64,000 nucleotides of DNA from Massilia atriviolacea (GCF_003953935.1 NZ_RXLQ01000008.1:1-64000), one strand, 5' to 3'; numbered from the stretch's first letter, positions 47,414-57,478 are shown. Notes: a model not told the origin generated them from the sequence alone. Numbers and translations are program-made.

Positions 47414-48163
47414 ATGTCCCTCAAAAAAATTGCACTCATCGCCGCCGTGGCTTTTGCCATGCCAGCGTTCGCCCAGAACACGCTGGCCACCGCCGGCGCC
47501 ATGGTGATCGTTCCCGCCTACGGTGAAGTCACGCATCCGAACGACCAGGTCGTCGCCACCTTCTTTATCGAAGAACAGGACAAGGACAAGGCCGCCGCCG
47601 CCTCGCGCGTCAACCAGAAGATGAAGCAGGGCACCGAGATCGTGCGCCGCGAAGACCCGAAGGCGATCCTGAAAACGGTCGGCTATTACACCTATCCGGT
47701 GTATCCGGAAGTAGCGCCCCGTCCGGACGGCCAACCGCAGCCGCGTCCGCTCGTGCCGACCGGCTGGCGCGTCGGCCAGTATCTGGAAGTAAAAACCACC
47801 AACCTGGCCAACCTGCCGAAGATGACGGCCGCCGTGCAAAAGGTGCTGGCCCTGAACGGCCTCAATTTCGGCCTGTCGCCGGAAACCACCCGCAAGCTCG
47901 ACGACCAGCGCATCGCCGCCACCTACAAGAACCTCAACGAGCGCGTGGCCGCCATCGCCAGTTCGATGGGCCGCAAGATGAGCGAAGCCGTGGTCGATAC
48001 GGTCGACTTCGAAGGTTCGGGCAATTATGCCGGGCAGCAAGACAGCGCCCCGATGATGATGCGCGCCGCCAAGGCCGAAAGTACGGAAGTGGCCGAGCCG
48101 AGCTTCGAGCCCGGCGAAACCACCTTGCAGATGCGTCTTGTAGGAAAGGTGAAATTCAAGTAA
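47414..48163 (+). CDS. exported SIMPL-domain protein
   Basis: The 249-residue protein has a signal peptide (MSLKKIALIAAVAFAMPAFAQ) and a SIMPL (DUF541) domain: V-PAYGEVTHPNDQVVATFFIEEQDKDKAAAASRVNQKM and the YTYPVYPE region. GGAG precedes ATG 47414. Periplasmic SIMPL proteins are of uncertain role. Confidence 0.88.
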   Translation: MSLKKIALIAAVAFAMPAFAQNTLATAGAMVIVPAYGEVTHPNDQVVATFFIEEQDKDKAAAASRVNQKMKQGTEIVRREDPKAILKTVGYYTYPVYPEVAPRPDGQPQPRPLVPTGWRVGQYLEVKTTNLANLPKMTAAVQKVLALNGLNFGLSPETTRKLDDQRIAATYKNLNERVAAIASSMGRKMSEAVVDTVDFEGSGNYAGQQDSAPMMMRAAKAESTEVAEPSFEPGETTLQMRLVGKVKFK

Positions 48164-48197
48164 AAGTAGTTGATCGCTAAGTTGACGGTGCTCCCAC

Positions 48198-48203
48198 TAT
48201 AAT
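48198..48203 (+). promoter_or_regulatory. -10 element upstream of pssA
   Basis: A perfect TATAAT lies in the spacer before pssA, inside a short CCCAC/GTGGG palindrome. No consensus -35 stands at 16-18 bases. Confidence 0.35.
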
Positions 48204-48275
48204 AAGTGGGAAACCAGCCGCGTCCAGTTCGGGCGCGGCCGCACTCAGCGATCCTATTACTTGAAACGGAAACAT

Positions 48276-49145
48276 ATGCCCACCTTCCCACGCCGCAGAA
48301 AGCCCGCAGTCCCGAAAGTGAAGGGCGGCAAGCTGGCCCGCTTCAGCAAGATCGGCCGCCAGCGCGTCGATGCCGACGGCAACCCGATGCGGCGCCGTGG
48401 AATCTACCTGTTACCGAATGCCTTTACCACCGCCGCCCTGTTCTGCGGCTTCTACGCCATCGTCATGGCCATGAACCAGCGCTTCGAACACGCCGGCTGG
48501 GCCATTTTCATCGCCATGATCCTCGATGGCCTGGACGGGCGCATCGCCCGCCTGACCAATACCCAATCCGAATTCGGCGCCCAGTACGACAGCCTGGCCG
48601 ACATGGTGTCCTTCGGCGCCGCCCCGGCGCTGGTGATCTACGAATGGTCGCTGCGCGGCCTCGGCAAGTTCGGCTGGCTGGCCGCCTTCGTCTACTGCGC
48701 CGGCGCCGCCTTGCGCCTGGCGCGCTTCAATACCAATATCGAAGTGGTCGACAAGCGCTTCTTCCAGGGCTTGCCCAGCCCGGCCGCCGCCGCCATGGTG
48801 GCCGGCTTCGTGCTGATGATGAGCGACCTCGGATTCTCGGGCGCCGAACTGCCGTGGTTCTCGTGGGGGATCGCGCTGTTCGCCGGCCTGACCATGGTCA
48901 CCAACGTGCCGTTCTACAGCTTCAAGGACGTCAACTTCCGCAAGTCGGTCCCCTTCATCGTCGTGTTCCTGATCGCGCTGGCGCTGGCGCTGGTCTCGAT
49001 CGACCCGCCGAAGGTTCTGATGCCGCTGTTTGTGATGTACGGTTTGTCCGGATACGCCGTGTACGCGTGGCGCCTTGCCAAGGGCAAGCCCGTGAGCATC
49101 GTCCAGACCGACGACGAACCTGTCGACCAGAGCGAACGCCGCTGA
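48276..49145 (+). CDS. pssA: CDP-diacylglycerol--serine O-phosphatidyltransferase
   Basis: This 289-residue integral membrane enzyme makes phosphatidylserine. The CDP-alcohol transferase motif D84-x2-D87-G-x2-AR...G-x3-D105-x3-D109 (LDGLDGRIAR...GAQYDSLAD) is intact, and several membrane helices follow. A basic 40-residue N-terminal tail precedes the core. ATG 48276 is preferred over TTG 48261. Confidence 0.95.
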   Translation: MPTFPRRRKPAVPKVKGGKLARFSKIGRQRVDADGNPMRRRGIYLLPNAFTTAALFCGFYAIVMAMNQRFEHAGWAIFIAMILDGLDGRIARLTNTQSEFGAQYDSLADMVSFGAAPALVIYEWSLRGLGKFGWLAAFVYCAGAALRLARFNTNIEVVDKRFFQGLPSPAAAAMVAGFVLMMSDLGFSGAELPWFSWGIALFAGLTMVTNVPFYSFKDVNFRKSVPFIVVFLIALALALVSIDPPKVLMPLFVMYGLSGYAVYAWRLAKGKPVSIVQTDDEPVDQSERR

Positions 49146-49211
49146 CCATCGATCCGATTCGATGGCGGCAGGCGCGCGCCTGCTTATTTTGCCTAGCCCA
49201 ATGGAGCCGCC

Positions 49212-50756
49212 ATGACGAATTCGAATCGCCTGATCATTTTTGACACCACCCTGCGCGACGGCGAGCAATCGCCCGGCGCATCGATGACCAAGGATGAAAA
49301 GGTCCGCATCGCGCGCCAGCTCGAGCGCATGCGCGTCGACGTCATCGAAGCCGGCTTCGCGGCCGCCTCGCCGGGCGACTTCGAGGCCATCCGCGCCATC
49401 GCCGGCGCGGTGCGCGAGTCGACCATCTGCTCGCTCTCGCGCGCCAACGACCGCGACATCGCGCGCGCCGCCGAAGCGCTGGCCCCGGCCGAACGCAAGC
49501 GCATCCACACCTTCATCGCCACCTCGCCCCTGCACATGCAGATGAAGCTGCGCATGGCGCCGGAACAGGTGCTCGAACAGGCAAAGATCGCGATCCGCTG
49601 CGCGCGCCAGTACACCGACGACATCGAATTCTCGCCCGAAGACGGCAGCCGCTCGGACGAAGACTTCCTGTGCCGCGTGCTCGAAGCGGTGATCGCCGAA
49701 GGCGCCACCACCATCAACTTCCCCGACACCGTCGGCTACGCCGTGCCCGAGGTGTTCGGCGCCACCATCCGCCGCCTGCGCGAGCGCATTCCCAATTCCG
49801 ACAAGGCGATCTGGTCGGTCCACTGCCATAACGACCTTGGCCTGGCGGTCGCCAACTCGCTGGCCGGCGTCATGATCGGCGGCGCGCGCCAGATCGAATG
49901 CACCATCAACGGCCTGGGCGAACGCGCCGGCAACACCGCGCTCGAAGAAGTGGTGATGGCGCTGCGCACGCGCGGCGACCACTTCAAGCTCGAACTGGGC
50001 ATCGACACCACCCAGATCGTGGCGGCGTCGAAGATGGTGTCGCAGATAACGGGGTTTGCGGTGCAGCCGAACAAGGCGGTGGTGGGCGCGAACGCCTTTG
50101 CGCACGCGTCCGGCATCCACCAGGACGGTATTCTGAAGGCGCGCGAAACCTATGAAATCATGCGCGCCGAAGACGTGGGCTGGGCCGCCAACAAGATCGT
50201 GCTGGGCAAACTGTCGGGCCGCAACGCCTTCAAGGAACGCCTGCGCGAACTGGGCATCGAACTCGATTCCGAGGCCGAAGTGAACGCCGCCTTCGCCCGC
50301 TTCAAGGAACTGGCCGACCGCAAGTCCGAGATCTTCGACGAAGACATCATGGCCCTGGTGTCCGATGAAGAGCACGCGCAGGAAGGCGAACATTACCGCT
50401 TCGTGTCGCTCGCGCAGCGCTCCGAAACCGGCGAAATCCCGAGCGCCAGGGTGGTGTTCGCGATCGGCGGCAAGGAATTCGCCTGCGAAGGCGAGGGCGA
50501 CGGCCCGGTCGACGCCACCGTCAACGCCATCGAAAAGGAAGCGGCCAGCGGCGCCGAACTGGTGCTGTTCTCGATCAACGCGATCAGCAACGGCACCCAG
50601 TCGCAGGGCGAGGTCACGATGCGCCTGTCGCGTTCGGGCCGGATCGTCAACGGCGTGGGATCGGACCCGGACATCATCGTCGCCTCGGCCAAGGCCTATC
50701 TGTCGGGGTTGAACAAGCTGCACTCGAAGATCGAGCGCGTCAACCCGCAGCAGTAG
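49212..50756 (+). CDS. leuA: 2-isopropylmalate synthase
   Basis: This 514-residue enzyme does the first committed step of leucine synthesis. The [15 protein letters not shown] start, metal-binding H204/H206 in VHCHNDLGL, the EECTING-type segment and the C-terminal regulatory domain (about 385-514) are all present. The length is that of the bacterial type. Confidence 0.97.
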   Translation: MTNSNRLIIFDTTLRDGEQSPGASMTKDEKVRIARQLERMRVDVIEAGFAAASPGDFEAIRAIAGAVRESTICSLSRANDRDIARAAEALAPAERKRIHTFIATSPLHMQMKLRMAPEQVLEQAKIAIRCARQYTDDIEFSPEDGSRSDEDFLCRVLEAVIAEGATTINFPDTVGYAVPEVFGATIRRLRERIPNSDKAIWSVHCHNDLGLAVANSLAGVMIGGARQIECTINGLGERAGNTALEEVVMALRTRGDHFKLELGIDTTQIVAASKMVSQITGFAVQPNKAVVGANAFAHASGIHQDGILKARETYEIMRAEDVGWAANKIVLGKLSGRNAFKERLRELGIELDSEAEVNAAFARFKELADRKSEIFDEDIMALVSDEEHAQEGEHYRFVSLAQRSETGEIPSARVVFAIGGKEFACEGEGDGPVDATVNAIEKEAASGAELVLFSINAISNGTQSQGEVTMRLSRSGRIVNGVGSDPDIIVASAKAYLSGLNKLHSKIERVNPQQ

Positions 50757-50814
50757 CGGCGGTATTTGCGCCTGCCCGGCCTTGCCTGGCGCTCTGCCAT
50801 GGGACAAGGCGCCG

Positions 50815-51513
50815 CTACCACTTTTGCGTGGTGGCGGCCTGCTCGCTCTTTTCGCAGTTGGTCTTCTTGTGCTGGATGCCTTTGGCGAGATCGAGTCCGT
50901 CCGGCGCGTGGTTCGATTCGACCGTGATGCAGTAGGTGCCGTCGGCCCCGACCACGCGGTAGCGCCGCCGCGAATACGGCCCCGGATCGATGATCTCGGT
51001 GACCTTGGGCGCTTCGTACCAGCGGTTGGGAGCGGCGTCGGCGGCCGCCTGCAAGCCCTGCGCCAGGCGCGTCGCGCCATTGCCGACCGGCGCGGTGATC
51101 GGCTGGCCCGGATGGGCCTTGCGCAATTCCCGGTCGATCCTGCCGATGCTGCTGCGGGCCTGGCGCAGGATGTCGGCCGCGCTCGGCGCGGGCGCGTCGA
51201 CCGCTACCGCTGGCGGCGCCGCTTCGCCAAGTGCTTCGCGCGCGGCCGGCGGCGGGGCCGGGCGCGCGGTGGCGACTGTGCTGTGGCTTCTGGCGGCGGC
51301 AGGCCTTGGCGGCGGTGCCGGCGCAGCGGTTGGCGGCGGGGTTGGCTGCGGCGCCACCGTGACCCACTGGATGCGCCGGCTGTCGTCCTGGTCGGCGGGA
51401 GGGAGGCGGCGCGCATGCTGCCAGGCGAGCACCAGCAAGGCATGCGCCAGCAAGGTCAGGGCGATGGCGGCGTAGCGGCGCGCCGCGCGCGGCGGAGTGA
51501 AGTCGGAGACCAT
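50815..51513 (-). CDS. TonB-like Pro-rich single-TM protein, unknown
   Basis: The 232-residue protein has a short basic cytoplasmic head, one membrane helix (about 14-31), then a Pro/Ala-rich stretch to about 110 and a small C-terminal domain (RWYEAPKVTEIIDPGPYSRRRYRVVGADGTYCITV). The layout recalls TonB- or TolA-like envelope-spanning proteins, but the C-terminal domain is not recognised. It is convergent with leuA. Confidence 0.68.
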   Translation of the reverse strand: MVSDFTPPRAARRYAAIALTLLAHALLVLAWQHARRLPPADQDDSRRIQWVTVAPQPTPPPTAAPAPPPRPAAARSHSTVATARPAPPPAAREALGEAAPPAVAVDAPAPSAADILRQARSSIGRIDRELRKAHPGQPITAPVGNGATRLAQGLQAAADAAPNRWYEAPKVTEIIDPGPYSRRRYRVVGADGTYCITVESNHAPDGLDLAKGIQHKKTNCEKSEQAATTQKW

Positions 51514-51627
51514 AGGCCACAAGTATAGGCAGGCTTCGGCGGACCCGGCGGAGGGCGCCCCCTGCATGTGGAAAGGCCTGGCTGGCGGCACCGCCGGTAG
51601 CGCCAGCCAGGCCCCGGACGGCAAAGC

Positions 51628-51996
51628 TTATTCGTCTTCTTCCGGCGGCGAGGTTTCCGGCTGGTTGATGACTTCGGGATCGACGCTGCCTTTGTGCTTC
51701 GGGCCGACCATATACAGGGTGATCTGGTACTTGTTGTGGTCGGTATTGGCGTCGTTCAAGGTGATTATCTTGCCGCTTTTGCTCAAGGAGGGCACGCTGA
51801 ACTGGTCGTTGTCCGCCGGATGCACCGTCAAGCCCGTGAACTTGATGCCGCGCGAGTTGACCAGCTGGTAATTGATCACGCAATCCTTGCGCTTTGCCAA
51901 CAGCGTTGGCGGTTCGAAGGTGGCTTCGAAAACGCCCTCGCTCACTTCCTTCGCTTTGACCTGGACGTTCAGGAATTCAGTATCTCTATTGCGCAT
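51628..51996 (-). CDS. small protein coupled to the STAND regulator, unknown
   Basis: The 122-residue beta-rich protein contains LNVQVKAKEVSEGVFEATFEPPTL and NYQLVNSRGIKFTGLTVHP and has an acidic end (SPPEEDE). It may belong to the small group sometimes called DP-EP proteins; this is a weak recollection. The start overlaps the end of the upstream 1092-residue regulator by 11 bases and has GGAG within it, so the pair is co-translated. Confidence 0.72.
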   Translation of the reverse strand: MRNRDTEFLNVQVKAKEVSEGVFEATFEPPTLLAKRKDCVINYQLVNSRGIKFTGLTVHPADNDQFSVPSLSKSGKIITLNDANTDHNKYQITLYMVGPKHKGSVDPEVINQPETSPPEEDE

Positions 51997-54900
51997 GGTT
52001 CGTAATCTCCTTGTTGGGAAGGGCGGACACGTGCTGGACGTAGGCACTTTCCAGGTATCCTATTTCTTTTAGTCTATTTTGAAACGTAGAAACTATAGCA
52101 GCTTCACCGGTGCAATGGTGGGCCCTGACCCAGGGCGCCAGCAGGGTGTAATCGGTGGTCTGCGCGGCCATCGGCGCCAGCACGGCGCGCACCCGCAGGC
52201 AGGCCTGGCGGCCGGCCTCGCCCTCGTTGCGGTCGATGTGGTGGCTGGCCTGGTCCAGCAGCAGCGCGGCGAGCGATTCGCGGATCGGCTGGTCGGCCGG
52301 CGCGCCCGCATGCATGGCTTCGAGCGCGGCGACGGCCTGGGCCAGCAGGGCGGCGGCGGCCGCATGCCTGCCCTGGCTGGCGAGGATGCGTGCCTGGTTC
52401 TGTTCGGTCACGCCGAGCAGGCGGCGCAGATTGAGTTTTTTCGGTTCCAGTGCGACCAGGCTGCTCAAGCGCTGGTGCAGCAGGTCCAGTTCGGCCAGGG
52501 TGGCGGCCGGCTTGTCGCGCGGATCGCGCAGGGCGAGCAGGCGCAGCTGGACGGTGTAGAGGGCCGACTGCCAGCTGCGGTTGCTGGGATCCTGGACTAC
52601 CGCCTCTTGCAGCAAGGTGTCGGCGTTCAGGTAGTCAGCTTTCGCCTGGGTATTGTTTCCGCGCGCCAGACGCAGATCGGCCTGGTGCCACAGGGCGAAA
52701 GCGAGGCGCTGGCGCCACAGCGCATTGGCCGGCTCGGCCTCGTGCAAGGCGCGGATCAGCTGCCATTCGCGCTGGTAGAGCGACATCGCCAGTTCCAGCT
52801 TGCCCAGTTTGGCCTGGGCGCTGGCCAGCCACGACAGGCTGTTGGCCAGGTCCGCGCCCAGGCTGCGCTTGCCCGGGGCCTGCGCCAGCGCCCGCGTTTT
52901 CAGATTCACCGACAAGGTGAACGCCTGCACCGCGCGCTGCAGGTCGCCACGGCGCAGGTACAGGCTGCCCAGGCTGTTGCTGGCATAGGATTGCTCGATC
53001 CAGGCGTCGCTGTCGTTCGGGTCGAGCGCGGCCAGCTGGTCGCTCAGGCGCTGGTAGTCGAGGAAATGGCGTTCGGCGCGGGCCGAGTCCTTCTGGTCGA
53101 GTCCGATCTGGCCCAGCCAGAAGGCATTGGCGCCGAGGATTTTCAGCATGGCCTGGTCGGCCTTGCCGTCGGCCAGGCGCGGCGCCAGCATCTGCTGCGA
53201 GGCCAGCAGGGCGCTGGTGGCGGCGGCCGGATCGGCGCGCGCGATCTTGACTTCCGCAATCACTTGCAGGGCCTTGGCGCGCTGGGTCAGGGCGGCGTCG
53301 CTGTCGCCGGCATTGCCTTTGCCTGACAGATAGGCCAGGGCGCGGCTGCTGATATCGTCGAGCATGTCCAGCTTGCCGATCGGGCGCAGCTTGTCGACGA
53401 AGTCGCCCAGCATGTAGCCCATCAGTCCTTCGGCCTCGGTGCGGTGGCGGTCGGCCTGTTGCTGGAGCGCGCGCGCGGCCAGGCCGAGTCCGCTGGCCAG
53501 CAGGGCCAGGCCCACCAGCGCCACCGAAATCACGATCCGCAGGCGCTCGGCGCGGGTGGCGCGCTGCTGCGAAGCGCGAATGAAGCTGCGCTCCTGTTCG
53601 CTCAGCGACAGGTCCTCCAGGCCGAGCAGTTCGGCGGCCTGGCGCACCTGGCTGCCGCGCGGCAGCAGCAGGTCGCGCGCGCCCCCGCCGGCTTGCCAGC
53701 GCGCCGCCTGGGCGCCGATGTTGGCGCGCAGTTGCAGGGCCTGGCGGTGGGTCTCGATCCAGCGCAGCGCGCGCGGCCAGCGCCCCAGCAAGGCCTCATG
53801 CGCCAGCGCAAACGTGGAAGCGTCGCCATGCAGGTCGCTGACCAGCAGGCGGGCGTCGATCAGGGCTTGCACCAATTGCCGTTCGGCTTCCTTGTGCAGA
53901 TTGGCGCGCGCGGCGCGGCGCGAGGTCACCGCCAGGTCGTCGCGCGCCACGCTCACCAGTTGCGACAGCACGCGCGGCAGTGCCGCCGCCTGGGTTTCGG
54001 TCAGGCCGGCCACCACATGTTCGGCGCGCGCGCCGATGGCGCCTTCCAGGCCGCCCATCTGCTGGTAGGCCTCCCAGCGCAGTTCGCCATCGCCGGCGCG
54101 CAGCCGGTACAGCTCGTTCAAACAGTATTGCAGCAAGGGCAGGGCGTCCGGACTGCTGAGGGCGGCATCGGCCAGGACCTCGTCCAGGCGCGCGCCGCCG
54201 GCCGGGTCGACGCCGAAGTGCAAGCCGGCCGCGCGCGCCGGCTGGCGGATGATCTGCCCGATTTCCTCGCGGTTGGGCGGACCGAGGTCGAAATGTCCGC
54301 CGCGCAATTTCAGCTCCATCAGGCCCGCATATGCGCTCAAATGCGGGTAAAAGTCGTTGCGGCAGCCCAGCACCAGTACGCAGGAGTTGCTGCGCGCCAG
54401 CGTGTCGAGCACGCCGATGAAGCGCGCGTTGCCATCGTCGCCCTGGTCGGCCAGGCGGAACAGGGCTTCGAAACGGTCGATGCACAGGGCCAGGCGCCAT
54501 TGCGGCAAGGCGCGCAGGCGGGCGAGGACGGCGGCGGGATCCTGTTCCAGGCGCTGTCCGAGCGCGGCGGCGCTGTCGCCTTCGAACAGCGGCTGGCCGC
54601 CGGCCTCGGCGTCGAGCAGTACGCTGCCGAGCGCGGCGAAGGGGCCGTCGGCATCGATATCGGCGCAGTCGAGGTACAGCGCGTCCTGGCAGGCCAGCAG
54701 CGGATCGGCCCGGGGCGCGAGCAATTGCGGCAACAGCGCGGCCTGGATCAGCGAGGTCTTGCCCGAGCCCGACGGGCCGAGCACCAGCACCATCGCGCAG
54801 CCTTGCGCGGCTTGCGCGCGCACGGTGGCGAGCAGGGCGGCGGCGGCGCGGCTGCGGCCGTAAAAGATCGCTGCATGTTCCTGCCGGAACGATTCCAGTC

Positions 54901-55264
54901 CGCGAAACGGCGAGCCGGCAAGCCAACTGCCGGGCTGGGCGTCGTCGGAGTCGCGCACCTCGGCCACGATGCGGTAGCCGCGCTTGCGGATGGTTTCGAT
55001 AAAGCGCGGCGCGGCGCTCGAATCGCCTAGCGCGCGGCGCAACTGCGCGATCATCTTGTGGACCGGATTGTCCCCCTGCGCGGCGGGCCCCCAGCACACT
55101 TCCAGCAATGTTTCCGCAGAAACAACCTGACCCGCATCGGCGCACAGGGTGCGCAGCACTTCCATCGCGCGCGGCTCGATCAGGCGCCGTTCGGTGCCAT
55201 CGGTCAGCGCATTCTGGTTCGGATCGACCTGCCACGGCCCCAGTCGGAAGGTCTTGTGGATCAT
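51986..55264 (-). CDS. winged-helix / STAND-NTPase / TPR membrane-anchored regulator
   Basis: The 1092-residue protein has an OmpR-type winged helix at 1-102 (FRLGPWQVDPNQNAL...ETIRKRGYRIVAEV). A STAND-type NTPase (nSTAND1-like) at about 115-520 has Walker A GPSGSGKTS (163-171) and Walker B LALCIDRFE with D263. One membrane helix at about 576-598 follows, then a TPR-like helical half (about 640-1080). A DNA-binding N terminus plus a membrane helix suggests a CadC-like one-component system with an ATPase switch and an extracytoplasmic TPR sensor. Neither the signal nor the target is known. It is divergent from a second regulator-like gene. Confidence 0.87.
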   Translation of the reverse strand: MIHKTFRLGPWQVDPNQNALTDGTERRLIEPRAMEVLRTLCADAGQVVSAETLLEVCWGPAAQGDNPVHKMIAQLRRALGDSSAAPRFIETIRKRGYRIVAEVRDSDDAQPGSWLAGSPFRGLESFRQEHAAIFYGRSRAAAALLATVRAQAAQGCAMVLVLGPSGSGKTSLIQAALLPQLLAPRADPLLACQDALYLDCADIDADGPFAALGSVLLDAEAGGQPLFEGDSAAALGQRLEQDPAAVLARLRALPQWRLALCIDRFEALFRLADQGDDGNARFIGVLDTLARSNSCVLVLGCRNDFYPHLSAYAGLMELKLRGGHFDLGPPNREEIGQIIRQPARAAGLHFGVDPAGGARLDEVLADAALSSPDALPLLQYCLNELYRLRAGDGELRWEAYQQMGGLEGAIGARAEHVVAGLTETQAAALPRVLSQLVSVARDDLAVTSRRAARANLHKEAERQLVQALIDARLLVSDLHGDASTFALAHEALLGRWPRALRWIETHRQALQLRANIGAQAARWQAGGGARDLLLPRGSQVRQAAELLGLEDLSLSEQERSFIRASQQRATRAERLRIVISVALVGLALLASGLGLAARALQQQADRHRTEAEGLMGYMLGDFVDKLRPIGKLDMLDDISSRALAYLSGKGNAGDSDAALTQRAKALQVIAEVKIARADPAAATSALLASQQMLAPRLADGKADQAMLKILGANAFWLGQIGLDQKDSARAERHFLDYQRLSDQLAALDPNDSDAWIEQSYASNSLGSLYLRRGDLQRAVQAFTLSVNLKTRALAQAPGKRSLGADLANSLSWLASAQAKLGKLELAMSLYQREWQLIRALHEAEPANALWRQRLAFALWHQADLRLARGNNTQAKADYLNADTLLQEAVVQDPSNRSWQSALYTVQLRLLALRDPRDKPAATLAELDLLHQRLSSLVALEPKKLNLRRLLGVTEQNQARILASQGRHAAAAALLAQAVAALEAMHAGAPADQPIRESLAALLLDQASHHIDRNEGEAGRQACLRVRAVLAPMAAQTTDYTLLAPWVRAHHCTGEAAIVSTFQNRLKEIGYLESAYVQHVSALPNKEITNHAQ

Positions 55265-55412
55265 GGGGCCGGGTTTCCTCTGTCAGAAATTAATATGTAA
55301 AAACAATGGTTTAGATCGCCGGCAGGTTAACGGAAGGTCTTTTCTGGCGACACCGCTTAGTGTAATTGCATGTTTTGAAGTTTGGCAATTTTTCCTTCTT
55401 CCGGAGCCTATC

Positions 55413-56177
55413 GTGAACGCACTTGCATCGCCCTTGCCCCCACTACTTGCAGCATCCCAGACCGATCAGTCGTTTGCAGAACTGCAAGCCGAAGCGCGCC
55501 GAGTTATTGCCAGCGAGCATTTTCGAAAGGCCGAACGCAGCAAGCGCCTGCTTGCCTTCCTGGTCGAACAGGCGGCGCGCGGGGTGGCTGGCGCGGCCAA
55601 CGAGTATGCGATCGGGATCGCCGTGTTCCAGCGCAATGCCGCGCTCTACAGCACTGGCGAGGATCCGATCGTGCGCGTCCACATGGGACGCTTGCGCTTG
55701 CGCCTGGCCGAGTATTACCTGGGCGAGGGACGTAATGCGAGCGACTGCCGTATCGATATCCCCGTGGGAAGTTATGTGCCGCGCCTGTTGCCCCGTCCGC
55801 CCCAGCCGGTGCGGATGCTGTTCCGGGGCTTGCGTTGTATTTCCAGCGAAAAAGAAATCGATGCGTTTACGCACGGTCTGGGGGAGGAATTGCGTTACCG
55901 CCTGTACCGTGCCTTCGGCGCCCGCCTGGCGCTGCCGGCGCCGGGGCAGGACAGTGCCGACCAGTTGCGCCAGCTGGGCGTCGGTTTCGTGCTCGAGGGC
56001 AGCGTGCGCCAGGACGCCGGCACGATCCGCACCGCCTTGCGCCTGATCTGCCTGGACCAGGCGCGCACGCTCTGGAGCGAACAGCGCGACCATGCGGACG
56101 ACATGTCCCTGCGGCGCCAGGAGGCGCTGGCCGAAAGTTGTTGTGAGGCATTAAGCAGTTTGCTCAGTCCGCTGTAA
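55413..56177 (+). CDS. regulator-like protein with TolB/FlgO-type domain
   Basis: The 254-residue protein starts at GTG 55413, with GGAG six bases upstream. The N-terminal half (about 15-110: SKRLLAFLVEQA...EYAIGIAVFQRN...DPIVRVHMGRLRLRLAEYY...IDIPVGSYVPRL) is the winged-helix-like module found at the start of some TPR or cyclase proteins. The C-terminal half (GVGFVLEGSVRQDAGTIRTALRLICLDQARTLWSEQRD) matches the TolB-N/FlgO domain. The TPR part usual in longer relatives is missing. It is divergent from the STAND regulator with a 148-base spacer. Confidence 0.75.
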   Translation: MNALASPLPPLLAASQTDQSFAELQAEARRVIASEHFRKAERSKRLLAFLVEQAARGVAGAANEYAIGIAVFQRNAALYSTGEDPIVRVHMGRLRLRLAEYYLGEGRNASDCRIDIPVGSYVPRLLPRPPQPVRMLFRGLRCISSEKEIDAFTHGLGEELRYRLYRAFGARLALPAPGQDSADQLRQLGVGFVLEGSVRQDAGTIRTALRLICLDQARTLWSEQRDHADDMSLRRQEALAESCCEALSSLLSPL

Positions 56178-56387
56178 CACGCGCCGGCGTTACGGTAACG
56201 ACACTGATATATCGGCGACAGGGAGCGTATCTTGTCTTCATCGCAACGAAACGAACGCTGCGAATGCCGTCTGGCACGGTGTGCTGATGAACCGGGTAGT
56301 ACAAAAGGCTGACGCCCGGTCCGCTCTCATCCCAGCCTTTCGCTATCTGCTTTATCAACTGTCTGTATTCACTCACTGGAGAAGATC

Positions 56388-56843
56388 ATGCCTGAACAAA
56401 CGCAATTCCGCGCCCTCGATACCCACAATGCCATGACCCGTCATTATGTCGAGCAGGCTGCCCGCTACGCCGACCTGAAGACCGATGCGCAAACCTGGAC
56501 CTCGACCAGCGCTACCGGTTCCTGCGCGTATGTGTTCGTCTATCTGAACGTCGACCTGTCGATGACCTTCGCTAACGGCGTCAGCCTGTCGTTCGACGGC
56601 AAAGGCATGGTGGTCGGCCTGGGTGCGACCGGCGCCATGGGCGGCCAGGTGGTCCTCAATGTCGATCCGAACACGCTGCGCGGCGCCTCCGGAATCACCT
56701 TCCAGGCGAGCAGCATCGGGGTCGGCGTGGGGGGCTTCCAGGTCACGTTCTACAAAGACCATGGCTACATCGGTCATGCCGAATTCGTCGGCGCCGGGGT
56801 GCAGCTGGGTACCCCTGGCGGCGGCTGGGGCGAGTTCAAGTAA
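56388..56843 (+). CDS. VapA/VapB-like glycine-rich protein (tentative)
   Basis: The 151-residue protein lacks a signal peptide. From residue 47 on it is a glycine-rich beta domain: YVFVYLNVDLSMTFANG, SFDGKGMVVGLGATGAMGG and GVGVGGFQVTFYKDHGYIGH...GGGWGEF. The order of strands and glycine turns resembles the small beta-barrel of Rhodococcus VapA. Members outside Rhodococcus exist, with unknown roles. A good GGAGAAG ribosome site precedes ATG 56388. Confidence 0.55.
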   Translation: MPEQTQFRALDTHNAMTRHYVEQAARYADLKTDAQTWTSTSATGSCAYVFVYLNVDLSMTFANGVSLSFDGKGMVVGLGATGAMGGQVVLNVDPNTLRGASGITFQASSIGVGVGGFQVTFYKDHGYIGHAEFVGAGVQLGTPGGGWGEFK

Positions 56844-56892
56844 TAATTGCGCGGGGCGCGGCCGGCAGCGGGGTCGCGCTCCCCCGCGCCAG

Positions 56893-57396
56893 TCAGTCCC
56901 TGAAAAAGCCGCGCTTTTCCTCGTACATGGGGTCCGGCCCGCTGATCATCTTGCGGACGATGCCGGCGCGGTCGAAGTGCACGTGCATCATCGAATTCCA
57001 CACCCCGCTTTCCTGGTAGCGGTACGACCAGACTTCCAGGTCCGACAACCCGAGGTAGGAGCGCTCGGCCGGCCGCCCGACCGTGACCGTCACGTCGGCC
57101 TTGGTAGCCTGGTCGATCTTGATGCGTCCGAAACCGGCGTCGCCCAGCACCTGCTCGAACGTCGCCAGCCTGCCGTCCGGCCCCATGCGCGCCATCCAGG
57201 TGAACTGGCCGAACGGGCCGGTCGCGTATTCCAGCACCTGGCCCGAGGGCAGGGGATGGATCGCGGTCGGTTCGCCGAACTTGGCGCGCACCACCTCGAG
57301 CGTGTCGCCCGGCAACGGCGGGGTGCGCATCATCGCCGCGCAGCCAGCCAGGACCACGACGACGCTCAGGATTGCCATTTTTGCCAGTTTTTGCAT
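56893..57396 (-). CDS. lipoprotein with BamE/SmpA-like fold (putative)
   Basis: The 167-residue protein has a lipoprotein signal (lipobox LAGC, Cys19). The mature part has LEVVRAKFGEPT near the start and VWSYRYQESG...MHVHFDRAGIVRKM near the end, the usual BamE/OmlA-type landmarks. A near-perfect GGAGGTGG ribosome site lies five bases before ATG 57396. It is convergent with the VapA-like gene. Confidence 0.78.
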   Translation of the reverse strand: MQKLAKMAILSVVVVLAGCAAMMRTPPLPGDTLEVVRAKFGEPTAIHPLPSGQVLEYATGPFGQFTWMARMGPDGRLATFEQVLGDAGFGRIKIDQATKADVTVTVGRPAERSYLGLSDLEVWSYRYQESGVWNSMMHVHFDRAGIVRKMISGPDPMYEEKRGFFRD

Positions 57397-57478
57397 AAAA
57401 ACCACCTCCGAATCGCGTAAAACGCCATCATGCACCAGCTTGGGCCAAGCTTCACTGGCAGCACGGCACAATTTCGCA

